This document shows, one piece after another, positions 41,186 through 48,938 of a stretch of 64,000 nucleotides of DNA; position 1 is the stretch's first letter; each line of letters begins with the position of its first letter. The stretch is from contig NZ_MJGI01000021.1 of assembly GCF_001864835.1 (NCBI RefSeq), forward strand, positions 179,822 to 243,821. Direction: 5' to 3'. The notes beneath the pieces were generated by a model. The model searched no databases. It was not told the origin of the DNA and was given only the letters and a program-made list of their open reading frames with translations. This DNA comes from Curtobacterium sp. MCBA15_001 (GTDB lineage Bacteria; Actinomycetota; Actinomycetes; Actinomycetales; Microbacteriaceae). The position numbers and the translations under genes are program-made.

Positions 41186-41606
41186 AGTCGGGATCAAGGT
41201 CGATCGCGCATACTCGCAGGAGCTAGCTTATAAGCGACTTTCGCTCGAGCAACCCCGCGGGAAAAGGCGAGTGCGAATTAAATTCGACGTAGGCGACTTC
41301 GAGCCAATCTCGACGAATGCCATCGCTTGGTCGACGCTGGTGGAGGTTGTTCTCCTCGAGGGTCCTCTTGGGGAATCAGAGGAATTCGCGACCATCAGAA
41401 GTGTGGTCAATTGCCTTCTAACGTTATCGGGCGTCAGCTCGGACGCGGTGAAGGAAGAAGAGGAGCTCGCGCAGCTGATAAGCGAGCATGCTCATCCATT
41501 CCTTTACTCGATCCATCGAGCGAGGATCGCCGAGGCGTCGGCGGCAATGGACGTCAACCCCGTTCGGTTGCCGGTCGAGTTCCCACAGCCGGACGCGGAT
41601 AATTGA
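41169..41606 (+). CDS. SecB-like chaperone of the TAC-type cassette
   Basis: 145-aa protein with SecB-like features: alternating beta strands in the first half (RRVRIKFDVGDFEPI, AIAWSTLVEVVLLEGP), then helical AHPFLYSIHRARIAEASAAM and the closing NPVRLPVEFPQPDAD, comparable to the LFPYAR…LNLAPVNF end of SecB. Third gene after toxin and antitoxin, with 17-bp overlap, the same order as Rv1955-Rv1956-Rv1957 of Mycobacterium tuberculosis. It probably protects the antitoxin from aggregation and proteolysis. It ends 30 bp before the convergent rlmA gene. Confidence 0.65.
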   Translation: MSSPIEVGIKVDRAYSQELAYKRLSLEQPRGKRRVRIKFDVGDFEPISTNAIAWSTLVEVVLLEGPLGESEEFATIRSVVNCLLTLSGVSSDAVKEEEELAQLISEHAHPFLYSIHRARIAEASAAMDVNPVRLPVEFPQPDADN

Positions 41607-41635
41607 GCTGATCCTCCTTCAGAAGAGCCAGCGAA

Positions 41636-42505
41636 TTATTCCCGCGCCGGCGTCCAGGTGCTGACGGTCACCGCGGCCGTCACGGACGCCGGCGCGAACG
41701 TCGTGTCGGGGGCGACGTGGTGGTGGCTCGGGCCCATGTGCACGACATCGTGCACGTCGTCGGCGGACAGCTCCATCGCCCAGCTCACGTCCTCGGAGGA
41801 CCGCTGCACGAACGACGGCGTCAGGGAGTCGTGCAGACGCCGTTCCTTCTCGGGGTCGACGCTGATCGTGGCCTCGGCGAGTTCGGCCAGGTGCCCGGGG
41901 CGCGGCGTCACGACCACGAGCACGCCGTCCTCGTGCAGGACCCGGGCGTACTCGCGCTGGTTCCGGGGCGCGAAGACGTCGAGTACGACAGCGGCCGCAC
42001 CGTCGACGATCGGGAGGCGCTCCGTGACGTCACCCACCACCGCGCCCACGCGGTCGTGCACGCGAGCCGCGCGGCGGACGGCGACGGCCGACAGATCCAA
42101 CGCGACCCCCAGTCGCGCCGCCGGGTCGCGGCCGACAGCAGGTGCTGCTCCGGGCGCGACCCCGAGCCTCCCGTCCGCCGCGCGCAGCGCATGTGCCAGG
42201 TAGGTCCCGGGACCGGACCCGACGTCCAGGACGACGCCCGGCGCGGCACTCGACGCGACCACCCGCGCGATCGCCTGCTCGACGGGCGCGTAGTGCCCAC
42301 GTCCGAGGAACCGGATGCGGGCGTCGACCATCTCCGGCGTGTCCGCCGTGAGCGCGCGCCGCTTGACGGGCAGGAGCGTCAGGTGGCCCTGCTTGGCCTC
42401 GTCGTACCGGTGGCCGGTCGCGCACCCGGCCTGTCCCGGGCCGGTGCGGGCGAGGGGCTCGCTGCAGACGGGGCAGGCGAGCACGGGGAGCAGGTCGTCG
42501 CGCAC
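41636..42505 (-). CDS. RlmA-type 23S rRNA (guanine-N1) methyltransferase
   Basis: 289-aa enzyme. The N-terminal zinc ribbon begins LLPVLACPVCSEPL and continues AGCATGHRYDEAKQGHLTLLPV, supplying Cys/Cys/Cys/His ligands. The SAM-binding core has VLDVGSGPGTYLAHAL and AVVLDVFAPRNQREYARVL. This matches RlmA(I)/(II), which methylate G745 or G748 of 23S rRNA; RlmA(II) gives tylosin-type macrolide tolerance. GTG 42505 is chosen since the zinc ribbon starts there. Its C-terminal coding end (MELSADDVHDVV…SVTAAVTVSTW) is echoed by a diverged remnant at 46.36-46.50 kb. Confidence 0.85.
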   Translation of the reverse strand: MRDDLLPVLACPVCSEPLARTGPGQAGCATGHRYDEAKQGHLTLLPVKRRALTADTPEMVDARIRFLGRGHYAPVEQAIARVVASSAAPGVVLDVGSGPGTYLAHALRAADGRLGVAPGAAPAVGRDPAARLGVALDLSAVAVRRAARVHDRVGAVVGDVTERLPIVDGAAAVVLDVFAPRNQREYARVLHEDGVLVVVTPRPGHLAELAEATISVDPEKERRLHDSLTPSFVQRSSEDVSWAMELSADDVHDVVHMGPSHHHVAPDTTFAPASVTAAVTVSTWTPARE

Positions 42506-42539
42506 CGGACCAGCGTACGGGCGTCGGTAGCCTGACCGG

Positions 42540-43295
42540 ATGTCGCTGCAGCAGCTCTTCGGTCTCGACGGACGCACGGCACTGGTCACGGGCGGCAGCT
42601 CCGGGATCGGGCGCGCGATCGCCGAGGCGCTCGCGAGCGCGGGGGCGCACGTCGTCGTCGCGGCACGCACGACCAGCGCGGTCGAGGCCACGGCAGCAGC
42701 CCTGCGCGACGCGGGCGGATCGGCCGCCGGGATCACCGCAGACCTGTCCACCCGGACGGGCGCGCAGGCGCTCGCCGATGCGGTCGGCGAGGTCGACGTG
42801 CTGGTCCACTCGGCGGGCATCAACCTGCGGCCGCCGATGTCCGACCTGGACGGCGACACGTGGGACGCGACGATGGCGGTCAACCTGGATGCGCCGTTCG
42901 TGCTCGGACAGCGCCTGCTCCCGGGGATGGCGGCCCGCGGGTACGGGCGCGTCATCGCGATCAGTTCGCAGCAGGCCCACCGCCCCTTCGCCGCCAGCGG
43001 CGCGTACGGGGTCTCGAAAGCCGGACTGGAGGCGCTGGTCCGGTCGACGGCCGAGGCCTGGTCCGCGCACGGGGTCACCGCCAACGCGCTGGTGCCGGGC
43101 TTCGTTCCGACCGCGCTGAACGCGCGGCTCAGCGCGGACCCGGTGGCCGTCGAGCGACTGGCGGCGCGGACGCTCGTCGGGCGGAACGGACGGCCGGAGG
43201 ACTTCGCGGCGGCGGCGGTCTTCCTCGCCGGGCCCGGGTCGGCGTACGTGACGGGGCAGTCGATCGCCGTCGACGGGGGCTTCTCCGTCCACTGA
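42540..43295 (+). CDS. Short-chain dehydrogenase/reductase
   Basis: 251-aa Rossmann-fold oxidoreductase. VTGGSSGIGRAIA binds the cofactor and VVAARTTSAVEA at the end of strand 2 suggests NADP(H). Catalytic Ser lies in AISSQQAHRP and Tyr/Lys in GAYGVSKAG. The C-terminal VTGQSIAVDGGFSVH is standard. The gluconate 5-dehydrogenase/3-ketoacyl reductase group is the nearest pattern. Divergent from rlmA across 34 bp and 21 bp upstream of the next gene, so possibly an operon with it. Confidence 0.9.
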   Translation: MSLQQLFGLDGRTALVTGGSSGIGRAIAEALASAGAHVVVAARTTSAVEATAAALRDAGGSAAGITADLSTRTGAQALADAVGEVDVLVHSAGINLRPPMSDLDGDTWDATMAVNLDAPFVLGQRLLPGMAARGYGRVIAISSQQAHRPFAASGAYGVSKAGLEALVRSTAEAWSAHGVTANALVPGFVPTALNARLSADPVAVERLAARTLVGRNGRPEDFAAAAVFLAGPGSAYVTGQSIAVDGGFSVH

Positions 43296-43316
43296 CTCGG
43301 TCGGTAGGTTCGGGGC

Positions 43317-43919
43317 ATGGCCGTCATCCACGATGCAACGCTCCGCCCGTCGAAGACCGAGGCGATCGGGGGCTGGCTCCCGACGCAGGCGTGGAGCGGT
43401 GTCACGCCCGGGGCCGAGGTGCTGGTCGACGGTCGCTTCCGGTTCGACGACCCGGCGGGCGAGGTCGGCGTCGAGACGTACCTGGTGCACGTCGACGGCG
43501 GCCCGGTCCTGCACGTGCCACTCACCTACCGTGGCGCTCCGCTGCCCGGAGCCGAGGACTTCCTGCTGACCGAGATGGAGCACTCCGTGCTCGGCCGACG
43601 CTGGGTGTACGACGCCGCCGGGGACCCGGTCTACGCCGACGTCCTGCGACGGGCCATCGCGACCGGCGGGCACGAGGCCTCGCTCGAGTCAGCCGAGGGG
43701 GGCGAGGCGCCGCCGGTGCTCGGGACGGCCGTGGGCAGCGGTGCCGCAACGACGTCACCGACCGTGGACGCGGTCGCGCCGACCACCGACGGAGCGCTGA
43801 CCACCATCGGCGACCTGACGATCGTGCGCGTGGTCGGGACGCCCCTGCCCGCGGGCGAGACCCTGACCGCGACCTGGCACGACGCGGACCCGGCGGTCGT
43901 GGCGGTCCTGCGCAGCTGA
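43317..43919 (+). CDS. Maltokinase N-terminal cap-like domain protein
   Basis: 200-aa protein similar to the stand-alone maltokinase N-terminal cap-like (CG0192-related) family: MAVIHDATLRPSKTEAIGGWLPTQAW, then FDDPAGEVGVETYLV, PVLHVPLTYRGAPLPGAEDFL and EMEHSVLGRRWVYDAAGDPVYADVL. The family is common in actinobacteria; its members may bind carbohydrate or phospho-compounds but have no proven activity. It ends 5 bp before the left 18-bp direct repeat that bounds the second cassette. Confidence 0.85.
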   Translation: MAVIHDATLRPSKTEAIGGWLPTQAWSGVTPGAEVLVDGRFRFDDPAGEVGVETYLVHVDGGPVLHVPLTYRGAPLPGAEDFLLTEMEHSVLGRRWVYDAAGDPVYADVLRRAIATGGHEASLESAEGGEAPPVLGTAVGSGAATTSPTVDAVAPTTDGALTTIGDLTIVRVVGTPLPAGETLTATWHDADPAVVAVLRS

Positions 43920-43924
43920 CCGGG

Positions 43925-43942
43925 CTGTCGGGTACTGGCAGG
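43925..43942 (+). repeat. 18-bp direct repeat, left copy
   Basis: CTGTCGGGTACTGGCAGG, identical to 46517-46534. The two copies enclose the gene-poor arm, the two-gene cassette and the rlmA remnant, so they are candidate attachment or target-site duplications. The right copy sits 40 bp upstream of the aldo/keto reductase start; the left copy follows the stop of the cap-like gene. Confidence 0.75.
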
Positions 43943-44666
43943 ACCATACCGGTGCCTCCACGCCCTGACCCGACGAGGTCGCAGGCGGCTCGTCAGCCAC
44001 GGCGGCCCGTCAGCTCGCCGGCAACTCAGGCGCGATGCCCCGAAAGCTGCTGGCCGGTCCGGCACTACTCACGCCGCAGGGGCAAGAGCAGCGGCAAGGA
44101 CAAGGGCAGGTCGAGAACTCCCAGTTCACGATGTCGAACGTCACTTCCCCGGTCAAGGAGCCGGCGGAAGGCGCACTGAGGTGGACTCCTGGCCGTCGGG
44201 AGGCTCGTCGCAACACACCGTAACGCGCACCTCCGACCGGGTCGGTGCCGCGACCTCCCACCCGGAGGACGTCATGCACGTCGGTCCCGGTCAGATCAAC
44301 GACGTGACCCGCATGCGCGGTCTGCGGTGACGCGTCCGTGCACGGCATGCGCCCGACCAGATCCCCACCGAATGACGATGTTGTGCGCCCGCTCACGACG
44401 TCGGCGACGACGACGAGCACCGCCCCAGCGAGGACCCCGCGCGTCCACATGGTGCGAGGGCCAGCCGGACGGCTACCGCAGGAAGAGCCCGCACATCCCG
44501 AAGATGACCGTTAGAGCGAGGGCAAGCGCAACAGGCAGTGGGACTGCGCGGGACGAAATGGCGTCCCCGCGACTCGGGCCATCGACCACCATCGAAGAGG
44601 TGGCTTCAGACAATTGCTATCAGGCGCGATGTAGTTACGGGGGTGCGCATGACCCACGTCCGGCAG

Positions 44667-44679
44667 TATGCTCTAGTCA
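44667..44679 (+). promoter_or_regulatory. Putative -10 region shared by the two accessory cassettes (copy 2)
   Basis: TATGCTCTAGTCA, 12 of 13 bases the same as 40084-40096 and at nearly the same distance (41 versus 39 bp) from the first start codon of its cassette. Confidence 0.45.
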
Positions 44680-44707
44680 CGCTTGAGGGGACACGCATCG
44701 GAGGGGT

Positions 44708-45139
44708 ATGCCCATCGCCCGAACGAACACCTGCCACTTCGACTATCAAGTCGGTGCTGAGCATTACTATTTGTCATGCCGAGGCGAGGCGTATCACTGC
44801 AAGGCAGATCATCGCGTGGCGAACGCGCACAAAGGTAGATGGAGCATCCCGCGCCCGGATGAGTGCCACGCTTTCTGCAACTCGACTGCTGAACCCGCGG
44901 GCTCGGCAGTCGGAGACAGATGGCACTTCTCACACACGCCCATCGGCACCGCAAGGGAGCGCCTCGCCCGTTTCATGGCCCCGAGCGCTGCCGGAGCATC
45001 ATGGCACGGCTTTCCCGTTGGCGGGACGAGAAAGCGCGCTAATGAAGCTTTTCCCTCGCAGGCCATCGTCGACGAGTGGTTGAACAACGAGGTCATTGAT
45101 CGAGCAACACATTCGCGCATCATTCGGAGGACCGTATGA
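44708..45139 (+). CDS. Unrecognised Cys/His-rich protein of the two-gene cassette
   Basis: 143-aa protein without recognised family. The N-terminal 80 residues hold many potential metal ligands (TCHF, SCRGEAYHCKADH, DECHAFCN, HFSH), suggesting a zinc-binding or structural module. The C-terminal part reads GFPVGGTRKRANEAFPSQAI then VDEWLNNEVID, basic and then helical, which could bind nucleic acid. GGAGG lies immediately before ATG 44708 and a -10-like TATGCT 41 bp upstream. Lower GC and different codon use from neighbours indicate transfer. The stop overlaps the next gene by 4 bp, so both proteins probably act together. Confidence 0.65.
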   Translation: MPIARTNTCHFDYQVGAEHYYLSCRGEAYHCKADHRVANAHKGRWSIPRPDECHAFCNSTAEPAGSAVGDRWHFSHTPIGTARERLARFMAPSAAGASWHGFPVGGTRKRANEAFPSQAIVDEWLNNEVIDRATHSRIIRRTV

Positions 45140-46350
45140 AGCGGCTCCTCGAACTACGCGTGAGGGTCCCGGGTCAGTGGTCAGACGCTTGGCTCTACAA
45201 AGGGAGCCTTCTACTCTGGACACCGGACGGTCGGCTCGCTTGGATCAAGCTCGATCAAATCCGTAATGAAGTCAACCGTCAAGGCGGGGCGGCCGCTCGC
45301 CTTTTGGCCGACTACCTTATCTTCAGAACTGACTGGAAAGTCGGTGAGCAGTTCGTAACATTGCAGAAGACCGCTACAGCACTGAATGCGTTGGTGATCG
45401 ACGCGACAGCGCACAACCCTGACCTCTGCTTCGAGGTGACTGCAGCCCCTCACCTTGTGCCGATGCACGAACGGCTCGAGGGGTTCCTTCTTGATGTCGC
45501 AGTGACGGGCAATCGCGTTTTCTCGGCTACCACGGCTGGCCTCTTCGAGACGGAATTCAACCCAGAGTATCCGAAGAACGACAACCCGCTCATCTTGAGC
45601 GAAAGTGGTCGAGTAAATAGTGTCGCGATTGCGAGCAACACCATCGCGGCCGCGATGGAGGATAAGGGGCTTCGAACAGCCCCGATCTTTTTCGGCGAGG
45701 GAGCTAATTGGCATTCATCACCCTCTTCATTCAAGCTCATCGACGACTATGCAATCAGTACTTCGTTCTCGTCGTACAACCTTTTGAATTACAACGGTGA
45801 CGCAGCACCGGAGTTTCTCAGGGCGCGGACGCAACGCGAATCGGCCGGAGGCGATCAAAGCTACGATCGCACAGTCATCGTCGACCACGACCACCCCGAG
45901 AGCATATTGAAGCCGGTCACTGATGCAGCAGTTGCTGGGACCACTGTCGGACCGGCTTCTGACGAACTCTACGTAGTCGGAAACTCCAACTACAGGCTTC
46001 TCGTATCCGACGGCCAGGATTTTGCGTCGGTGATCAACCTCGGATGGGGCTCTCCAGCAGAAAGACGTGGCATCGTCCGCAGCCGCGATTTTGTTGTCGA
46101 CTCTCGCGCGGGGGAAATGGTTGCAACCACATCTGAAACGCGCCAGTTGAAAAGTGGCTTTGTCCTCGAGTCGTATGAAACGATTAGCCTCCTGACGCGT
46201 GACGGCGTTCATATCCTCCCCGATCAAGGTGTTTTGAGAACCCGCACGTTCCCGCGATCGAGGCGCCACGAAGACACGTTTGCGTCGATCTGCAACGACC
46301 ACGTCGACCTCGTTGGATTCCTCGAGGTGCCCGACTCCCGTCTCGGATAA
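45136..46350 (+). CDS. Unrecognised 404-aa protein, possibly beta-propeller, of the two-gene cassette
   Basis: 404-aa soluble protein with no signal peptide, membrane helix or catalytic motif that I recognise. It contains many short strands separated by turns (GRLAWIKLDQI, GFLLDVAVTGNRVFSATTAGLFE, RVNSVAIASNTIAAAMEDKGL, GPASDELYVVGNSNYRLLV, FASVINLGWG), a rhythm suggestive of a beta-propeller. The ATG overlaps the upstream stop (GTATGA context), so it is translationally coupled to the Cys/His-rich protein. The region is of distinctly lower GC. It ends just before an rlmA 3'-end remnant. Function unknown; a defence, toxin or sensing role would be speculation. Confidence 0.68.
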   Translation: MKRLLELRVRVPGQWSDAWLYKGSLLLWTPDGRLAWIKLDQIRNEVNRQGGAAARLLADYLIFRTDWKVGEQFVTLQKTATALNALVIDATAHNPDLCFEVTAAPHLVPMHERLEGFLLDVAVTGNRVFSATTAGLFETEFNPEYPKNDNPLILSESGRVNSVAIASNTIAAAMEDKGLRTAPIFFGEGANWHSSPSSFKLIDDYAISTSFSSYNLLNYNGDAAPEFLRARTQRESAGGDQSYDRTVIVDHDHPESILKPVTDAAVAGTTVGPASDELYVVGNSNYRLLVSDGQDFASVINLGWGSPAERRGIVRSRDFVVDSRAGEMVATTSETRQLKSGFVLESYETISLLTRDGVHILPDQGVLRTRTFPRSRRHEDTFASICNDHVDLVGFLEVPDSRLG

Positions 46351-46362
46351 GAGCGCAGCCAC

Positions 46363-46496
46363 GGAAGGTGGCGGGGGTCACGGCGGCCGTCACCACCGTC
46401 GGGAAGAACACCGCGTTTGTGGCGTTTTGGTGACGGCCCGGCTCCATCGGCGCAACTTCGTGGCCGTCCTCGGCGGAGAAGTCAAGCTCGATCTGC
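46363..46496 (-). pseudogene. Diverged remnant of an rlmA 3' end
   Basis: On the minus strand this segment encodes IELDFSAEDGHEVAPMEPG, then FFPTVVTAAVTPATF, which aligns with the RlmA C-terminus (MELSADDVHDVVHMGPS, then FAPASVTAAVTVSTW). No upstream rlmA sequence is attached. The nucleotide match to 41650-41790 is clear but well diverged, so it is not a recent duplicate of the resident gene; it may have come with an element from another strain. It lies between the cassette and the right 18-bp repeat. Confidence 0.65.
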
Positions 46497-46516
46497 GGAG
46501 GTGCCGGGTTGCGGTC

Positions 46517-46534
46517 CTGTCGGGTACTGGCAGG
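46517..46534 (+). repeat. 18-bp direct repeat, right copy
   Basis: CTGTCGGGTACTGGCAGG, identical to 43925-43942. This copy lies 40 bp upstream of the aldo/keto reductase GTG and is the right boundary of the second cassette. Confidence 0.75.
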
Positions 46535-46573
46535 GCCCCGTTGGGCGATGCGGGGCCTGGCAGGATCGACGGT

Positions 46574-47512
46574 GTGAAGACACTGGAGTTGCCACAGACA
46601 GACCTCACCGCCTCCGACGTGGTCGTCGGACTGATGCGGATCACCGACATGAGCGACGAGGACATCCGGTCGCTGTACACCGCGTCGCGGGACGCCGGCG
46701 TGACGATGTTCGACCACGCCGCGGTCTACGGCGGCTGGCACGGCTGCGAAGAGCGCTTCGCCGGCGCAGTCACGCTGTCGCCCTCGGAGCGCGCCGCGAT
46801 CCAGCTGCAGACGAAGGTCGGCATCCGCCCGACCGCGAAGGGCGCGTACTTCGACTTCTCCTACGAGCACATCATGGAGTCCGTCGCGGAGTCGCTGACG
46901 GCGCTGCAGACCGACTACATCGACGTGCTGCTGCTGCACCGCCCCGACGCCCTGGTCGAGCCGGACGAGGTCGCGAAGGCGTTCGCCGAGCTGCACGCCG
47001 CGGGCAAGGTCCACCACTTCGGTGTCTCGAACCACACCCCCGGGCAGGTCGAGCTGCTCAAGAAGTCCGTGCAGCAGCCCCTCGCGTTCAACCAGGTGCA
47101 GCTGAGCATCACGCACGCGAACGTGATCACCCAGGGCCTCTCCGCGAACATGGGCGGCCTCGACCAGTCGATCGACCGCGACAACGACATCCTCAACTAC
47201 TCACGGCTGCACGACGTGACCCTGCAGGCCTGGTCGCCGTTCCAGAAGGGCTTCTTCGACGGCGTCTTCCTGGGCGACCGCGAGCAGTACGCCGAGCTGA
47301 ACGACGTCCTCGAGGAACTGGCGTCGGCACACGGCGTCACCCCGACCGGCATCGCCGTCGCGTGGATCACCCGCCACCCCGCGCGCTTCCAGGTCGTCCT
47401 CGGCACGACGAACCCGCAGCGCGTGCGGGACTCGGCCGCCGGCAGCGACGTCGAGCTCTCGCGCGAGGAGTGGTACCGCGTCCTGACCGCCGCCGGCCAC
47501 GTCGTCCCCTGA
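46574..47512 (+). CDS. Aldo/keto reductase (YdhF-like)
   Basis: 312-aa NAD(P)H-dependent reductase. The tetrad is Asp47 and Tyr52 (FDHAAVYGG), Lys81 (QTKVGI) and His122 (LLHRPD). The sequence HHFGVSNHTPGQVELL and the conserved SPFQKGFFDGVF loop match the YdhF subgroup. GTG 46574 is chosen because the domain begins there. It lies just right of the second cassette, and its promoter region contains the right 18-bp repeat. The next gene, a GNAT protein, follows after 27 bp. Confidence 0.9.
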   Translation: MKTLELPQTDLTASDVVVGLMRITDMSDEDIRSLYTASRDAGVTMFDHAAVYGGWHGCEERFAGAVTLSPSERAAIQLQTKVGIRPTAKGAYFDFSYEHIMESVAESLTALQTDYIDVLLLHRPDALVEPDEVAKAFAELHAAGKVHHFGVSNHTPGQVELLKKSVQQPLAFNQVQLSITHANVITQGLSANMGGLDQSIDRDNDILNYSRLHDVTLQAWSPFQKGFFDGVFLGDREQYAELNDVLEELASAHGVTPTGIAVAWITRHPARFQVVLGTTNPQRVRDSAAGSDVELSREEWYRVLTAAGHVVP

Positions 47513-47539
47513 CGCCGCCGGATCGGGCAGGGTGGGATC

Positions 47540-48058
47540 GTGCTCCGCGACCTGACCCTGCCCGTTCCGCTGTCCACCCGCCACGGCGAGGTCACCCTGC
47601 GGTCAGCGACCACCGACGACCTCGACGCCCTGATGACGCTGCTGGCCGACGACCCGGTGAGCGCGGCTCGTGGTGACGTCGCCGACGACACCGACCGGCC
47701 GCGGTACGCCGCCGCCCTGCGGGCGATCGTCGACGATCCGGCCAACGTGCTGTTGGTCGCCGTCGACCAGGACGGGAGGCTCGTGGGCACCTTCCAGCTC
47801 ACCCGCATCCCCGGCATGGCTCGGCAGGGTTCGACCCGGCTGCTCGTCGAGGCCGTCCGCGTCCGCAGCGACCTGCGCTCCAGCGGGATCGGAGGGGCGA
47901 TGATGCGCTGGGTCACCGACGTCGCCGCGGCTGCCCTGGACGCTCCCCTGGTCCAGCTGACGTCCGACGCCGCGCGGGTCGACGCCCACCGGTTCTACGA
48001 GCGGCTCGGCTTCGTCGGGTCACACGTCGGCTTCAAGTACCGCGTCCCCAGCAGCTGA
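47540..48058 (+). CDS. GNAT-family N-acetyltransferase
   Basis: 172-aa acetyltransferase. VTLRSATTDDLDALMTLLADDPVSAARG starts the fold; VEAVRVRSDLRSSGIGGAMMRWV is the acetyl-CoA-binding region with the (R/Q)xxGxG/A loop; LTSDAARVDAHRFYERLGFVGSHVGFKY closes it. It is similar in layout to small-molecule or ribosomal-protein acetyltransferases; the substrate is unknown. GTG 47540 start. Its 3' end overlaps a small convergent gene by 39 bp. Confidence 0.88.
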   Translation: MLRDLTLPVPLSTRHGEVTLRSATTDDLDALMTLLADDPVSAARGDVADDTDRPRYAAALRAIVDDPANVLLVAVDQDGRLVGTFQLTRIPGMARQGSTRLLVEAVRVRSDLRSSGIGGAMMRWVTDVAAAALDAPLVQLTSDAARVDAHRFYERLGFVGSHVGFKYRVPSS

Positions 48059-48208
48059 CGCCGCAGGGTCGAGCTCGCCACGAGACCACCCGAAGGACTC
48101 GATCACCTCGTCGAGTCCTGCTCGCTGGCCGTCGTCCATCGCGAGGCGCAGGCTGATGACAGCCACATCGAGCGCACTCGTCAGAGGGGTGTTCGTTTCG
48201 GCTGTCAT
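48020..48208 (-). CDS. Hypothetical 62-aa acidic protein
   Basis: Short acidic protein: MTAETNTPLTSALDVAVISL, then RLAMDDGQRAGLDEVIESFG. It is predicted helical, with no family match. It overlaps the convergent acetyltransferase end by 39 bp, and AGGAAGG lies rather far (about 14 nt) upstream of ATG 48208. It could be an antitoxin-sized partner of the DUF3800-like gene 122 bp upstream, but the evidence is only position. Confidence 0.4.
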   Translation of the reverse strand: MTAETNTPLTSALDVAVISLRLAMDDGQRAGLDEVIESFGWSRGELDPAASAAGDAVLEADV

Positions 48209-48330
48209 ACGAGAACTGTTGCCTTCCTGGTCGTGGAATGTGACACTTGTCGCAGTCGCCCCATCGCGGTGGGAGCGGAAGTGATCCCTGGGAGATCCTG
48301 CGGTACAGCGGGGCCCGGGGATTCGCGCTT

Positions 48331-48894
48331 TCACCGGGGTTCCTCGTGCACGACGAGCCGCACACCCACAGCCAGCCGGTGTTGTCCGTTGTCCTGCCGG
48401 TCGGCAGCGATGACACCACACATCGCGTCAGCGGCCCAGAGCAGCGGCTCGGCCGTGCCGGGCACGTGGTCGACACGGACGTCGGTGAGCAGTCGGCGTG
48501 AGCGGAGTGCATCGACGTGCTGACGGTCCAGGCGATCCGCGGGCCCGCGCGACTCCAGGACGACCCGGTCGACGCCGATCGCCATCAGCTCCTGCAACAG
48601 CCGCTCCAACGTGAGTCGGCGTCGACGCTCACGCCGCGTGAGCACGTCGAGGACGGCCACGACGCCGACGAAGGTGACTGGCATGGCCGTGATCGCCGCC
48701 ACGATGCGAGCGCGGTGTCGCCCGTCACTCTCGGTCCAGTGCAACTTCTTCGCCGATCTCGGCTTCAGCGCGAGCAGGTCTTCACGGACGACCTGCTCGG
48801 AGCCGTCCGGCGCCAGGACGGCAGCCAGGATGTACGCGCCGGGGTCCCGCCCGTCCCCCAGCTCGGACTCGTCGACGCAGGCCGTCGGTGTCAT
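48331..48894 (-). CDS. DUF3800-like (RNase H-fold) protein
   Basis: 187-aa protein. TACVDESELGDGRDPGAYILAAVLAP near the N-terminus and KLHWTESDGRHRARIVAAI match the DUF3800 pattern, whose acidic residues (first Asp-Glu, then a Glu and a late Asp in LLWAADAMCGVI) make an RNase H-like site. The family occurs in mobile and defence contexts, and its catalytic role is unproven. The gene appears complete. It is flanked by a small acidic gene and the TasA-like locus. Confidence 0.7.
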   Translation of the reverse strand: MTPTACVDESELGDGRDPGAYILAAVLAPDGSEQVVREDLLALKPRSAKKLHWTESDGRHRARIVAAITAMPVTFVGVVAVLDVLTRRERRRRLTLERLLQELMAIGVDRVVLESRGPADRLDRQHVDALRSRRLLTDVRVDHVPGTAEPLLWAADAMCGVIAADRQDNGQHRLAVGVRLVVHEEPR

Positions 48895-48938
48895 CCTGGA
48901 ACACTACCGTTCACCGGCCGGTCCCGCTGCCTCGGAGG

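Larger units (their letters stand above)
43920..44707. other. Gene-poor left arm of the second accessory cassette
   Basis: No convincing gene is present in these 788 bp. The segment holds the left 18-bp direct repeat at its start and the shared -10 motif near its end (44667-44679). On the minus strand around 44265-44330 the conceptual peptide DLTGTDVHDVLRVG resembles ELSADDVHDVVHMG from the RlmA C-terminus, so a badly decayed rlmA 3' copy may lie here. A 39-codon frame at 44473-44592 (minus) encodes one hydrophobic helix but lacks a ribosome site. Confidence 0.5.

Noticed and set aside
44035-44223. 62-codon plus-strand frame left of the two-gene cassette
   Set aside because: Gln/Gly-rich low-complexity content (GQEQRQGQGQ), no ribosome site, and it lies in a segment that may be decayed rlmA sequence.
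44473-44592. 39-codon minus-strand frame with one hydrophobic helix
   Set aside because: It encodes a plausible membrane helix, but no Shine-Dalgarno sequence or conservation argument supports it.
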